This document shows, piece after piece, positions 36,396 through 36,493 of a stretch of DNA of 36,493 nucleotides (the stretch's first letter is position 1; each line of letters starts with the position of its first letter). The position numbers and the translations under genes are program-made. Source of the stretch: Candidatus Pacearchaeota archaeon (lineage in GTDB: Archaea; Nanobdellota; Nanobdellia; Pacearchaeales; GW2011-AR1); the NCBI GenBank assembly GCA_023136775.1, contig JAGLQO010000026.1, positions 1 through 36,493 of the forward strand, given 5' to 3'. The notes beneath the pieces are model-generated. The model searched no databases. It was not told the DNA's origin and saw only the letters and a list, made by a program, of their open reading frames with translations.

Positions 36396-36493
36396 GAAAT
36401 GACATCCTCCCCGCCCTAAAGGTTCTCCCTCCAGCTCGCCTCCACGAGCCTCCGGTCGAATCGCGCGACGCGCGAACGGGGTATCCTGTGCAA
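36396..36493 (-). mobile_element. Probable right end of an IS200/IS605-family (TnpB/IS1341-type) element continuing beyond the window
   Basis: Reverse complement ...GGAGAACCTTTAGGGCGGGGAGGATGTCATTTCTAGATTCC carries the GGGCGGGGAGGATGTCA signature of archaeal tnpB 3' ends; abrupt GC rise. Confidence 0.6.

Overview
The window looks like AT-rich archaeal DNA, probably from a small-genome DPANN-type lineage. This rests on an archaeal ProRS, stand-alone Kae1, RNase J, Mre11/Rad50, deoxyhypusine synthase, DUF357, TATA-box promoters and a tRNA without an encoded CCA. Gene density is high with many 1-4 bp TAATG/ATGA overlaps. Main contents: a RelE/RHH toxin-antitoxin remnant at the left edge; kae1; two tandem HExxH proteins; a full-length bacterial-type DisA coupled to a DHH/DHHA1 phosphoesterase; four tandem paralogous Cys-rich 'GHS' surface proteins; two tRNAs beside a hairpin-dense non-coding block; VanZ; proS; a KaiC-like ATPase module; an isoprenoid cluster (FAD reductase, UbiA, YjbQ, LeuA/NifV-like enzyme, polyprenyl synthase, Idi-1); a PAS-HTH regulator; a deoxyhypusine synthase plus PLP decarboxylase pair; rad50/mre11; a HemK-like methyltransferase; RNase J; and a probable IS605/TnpB right end at the right edge. 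The most unusual signals are (i) the DisA + DHH c-di-AMP-like module, (ii) at least two families of dispersed modular intergenic repeats built from hairpins, one copy of which abuts the IS605-like end so that a putative omegaRNA guide would match another copy in the same window, and (iii) a hairpin array behind tRNA-Arg containing a duplicated tRNA 3' end. All homology calls are from motif recognition by eye; no searches were run.
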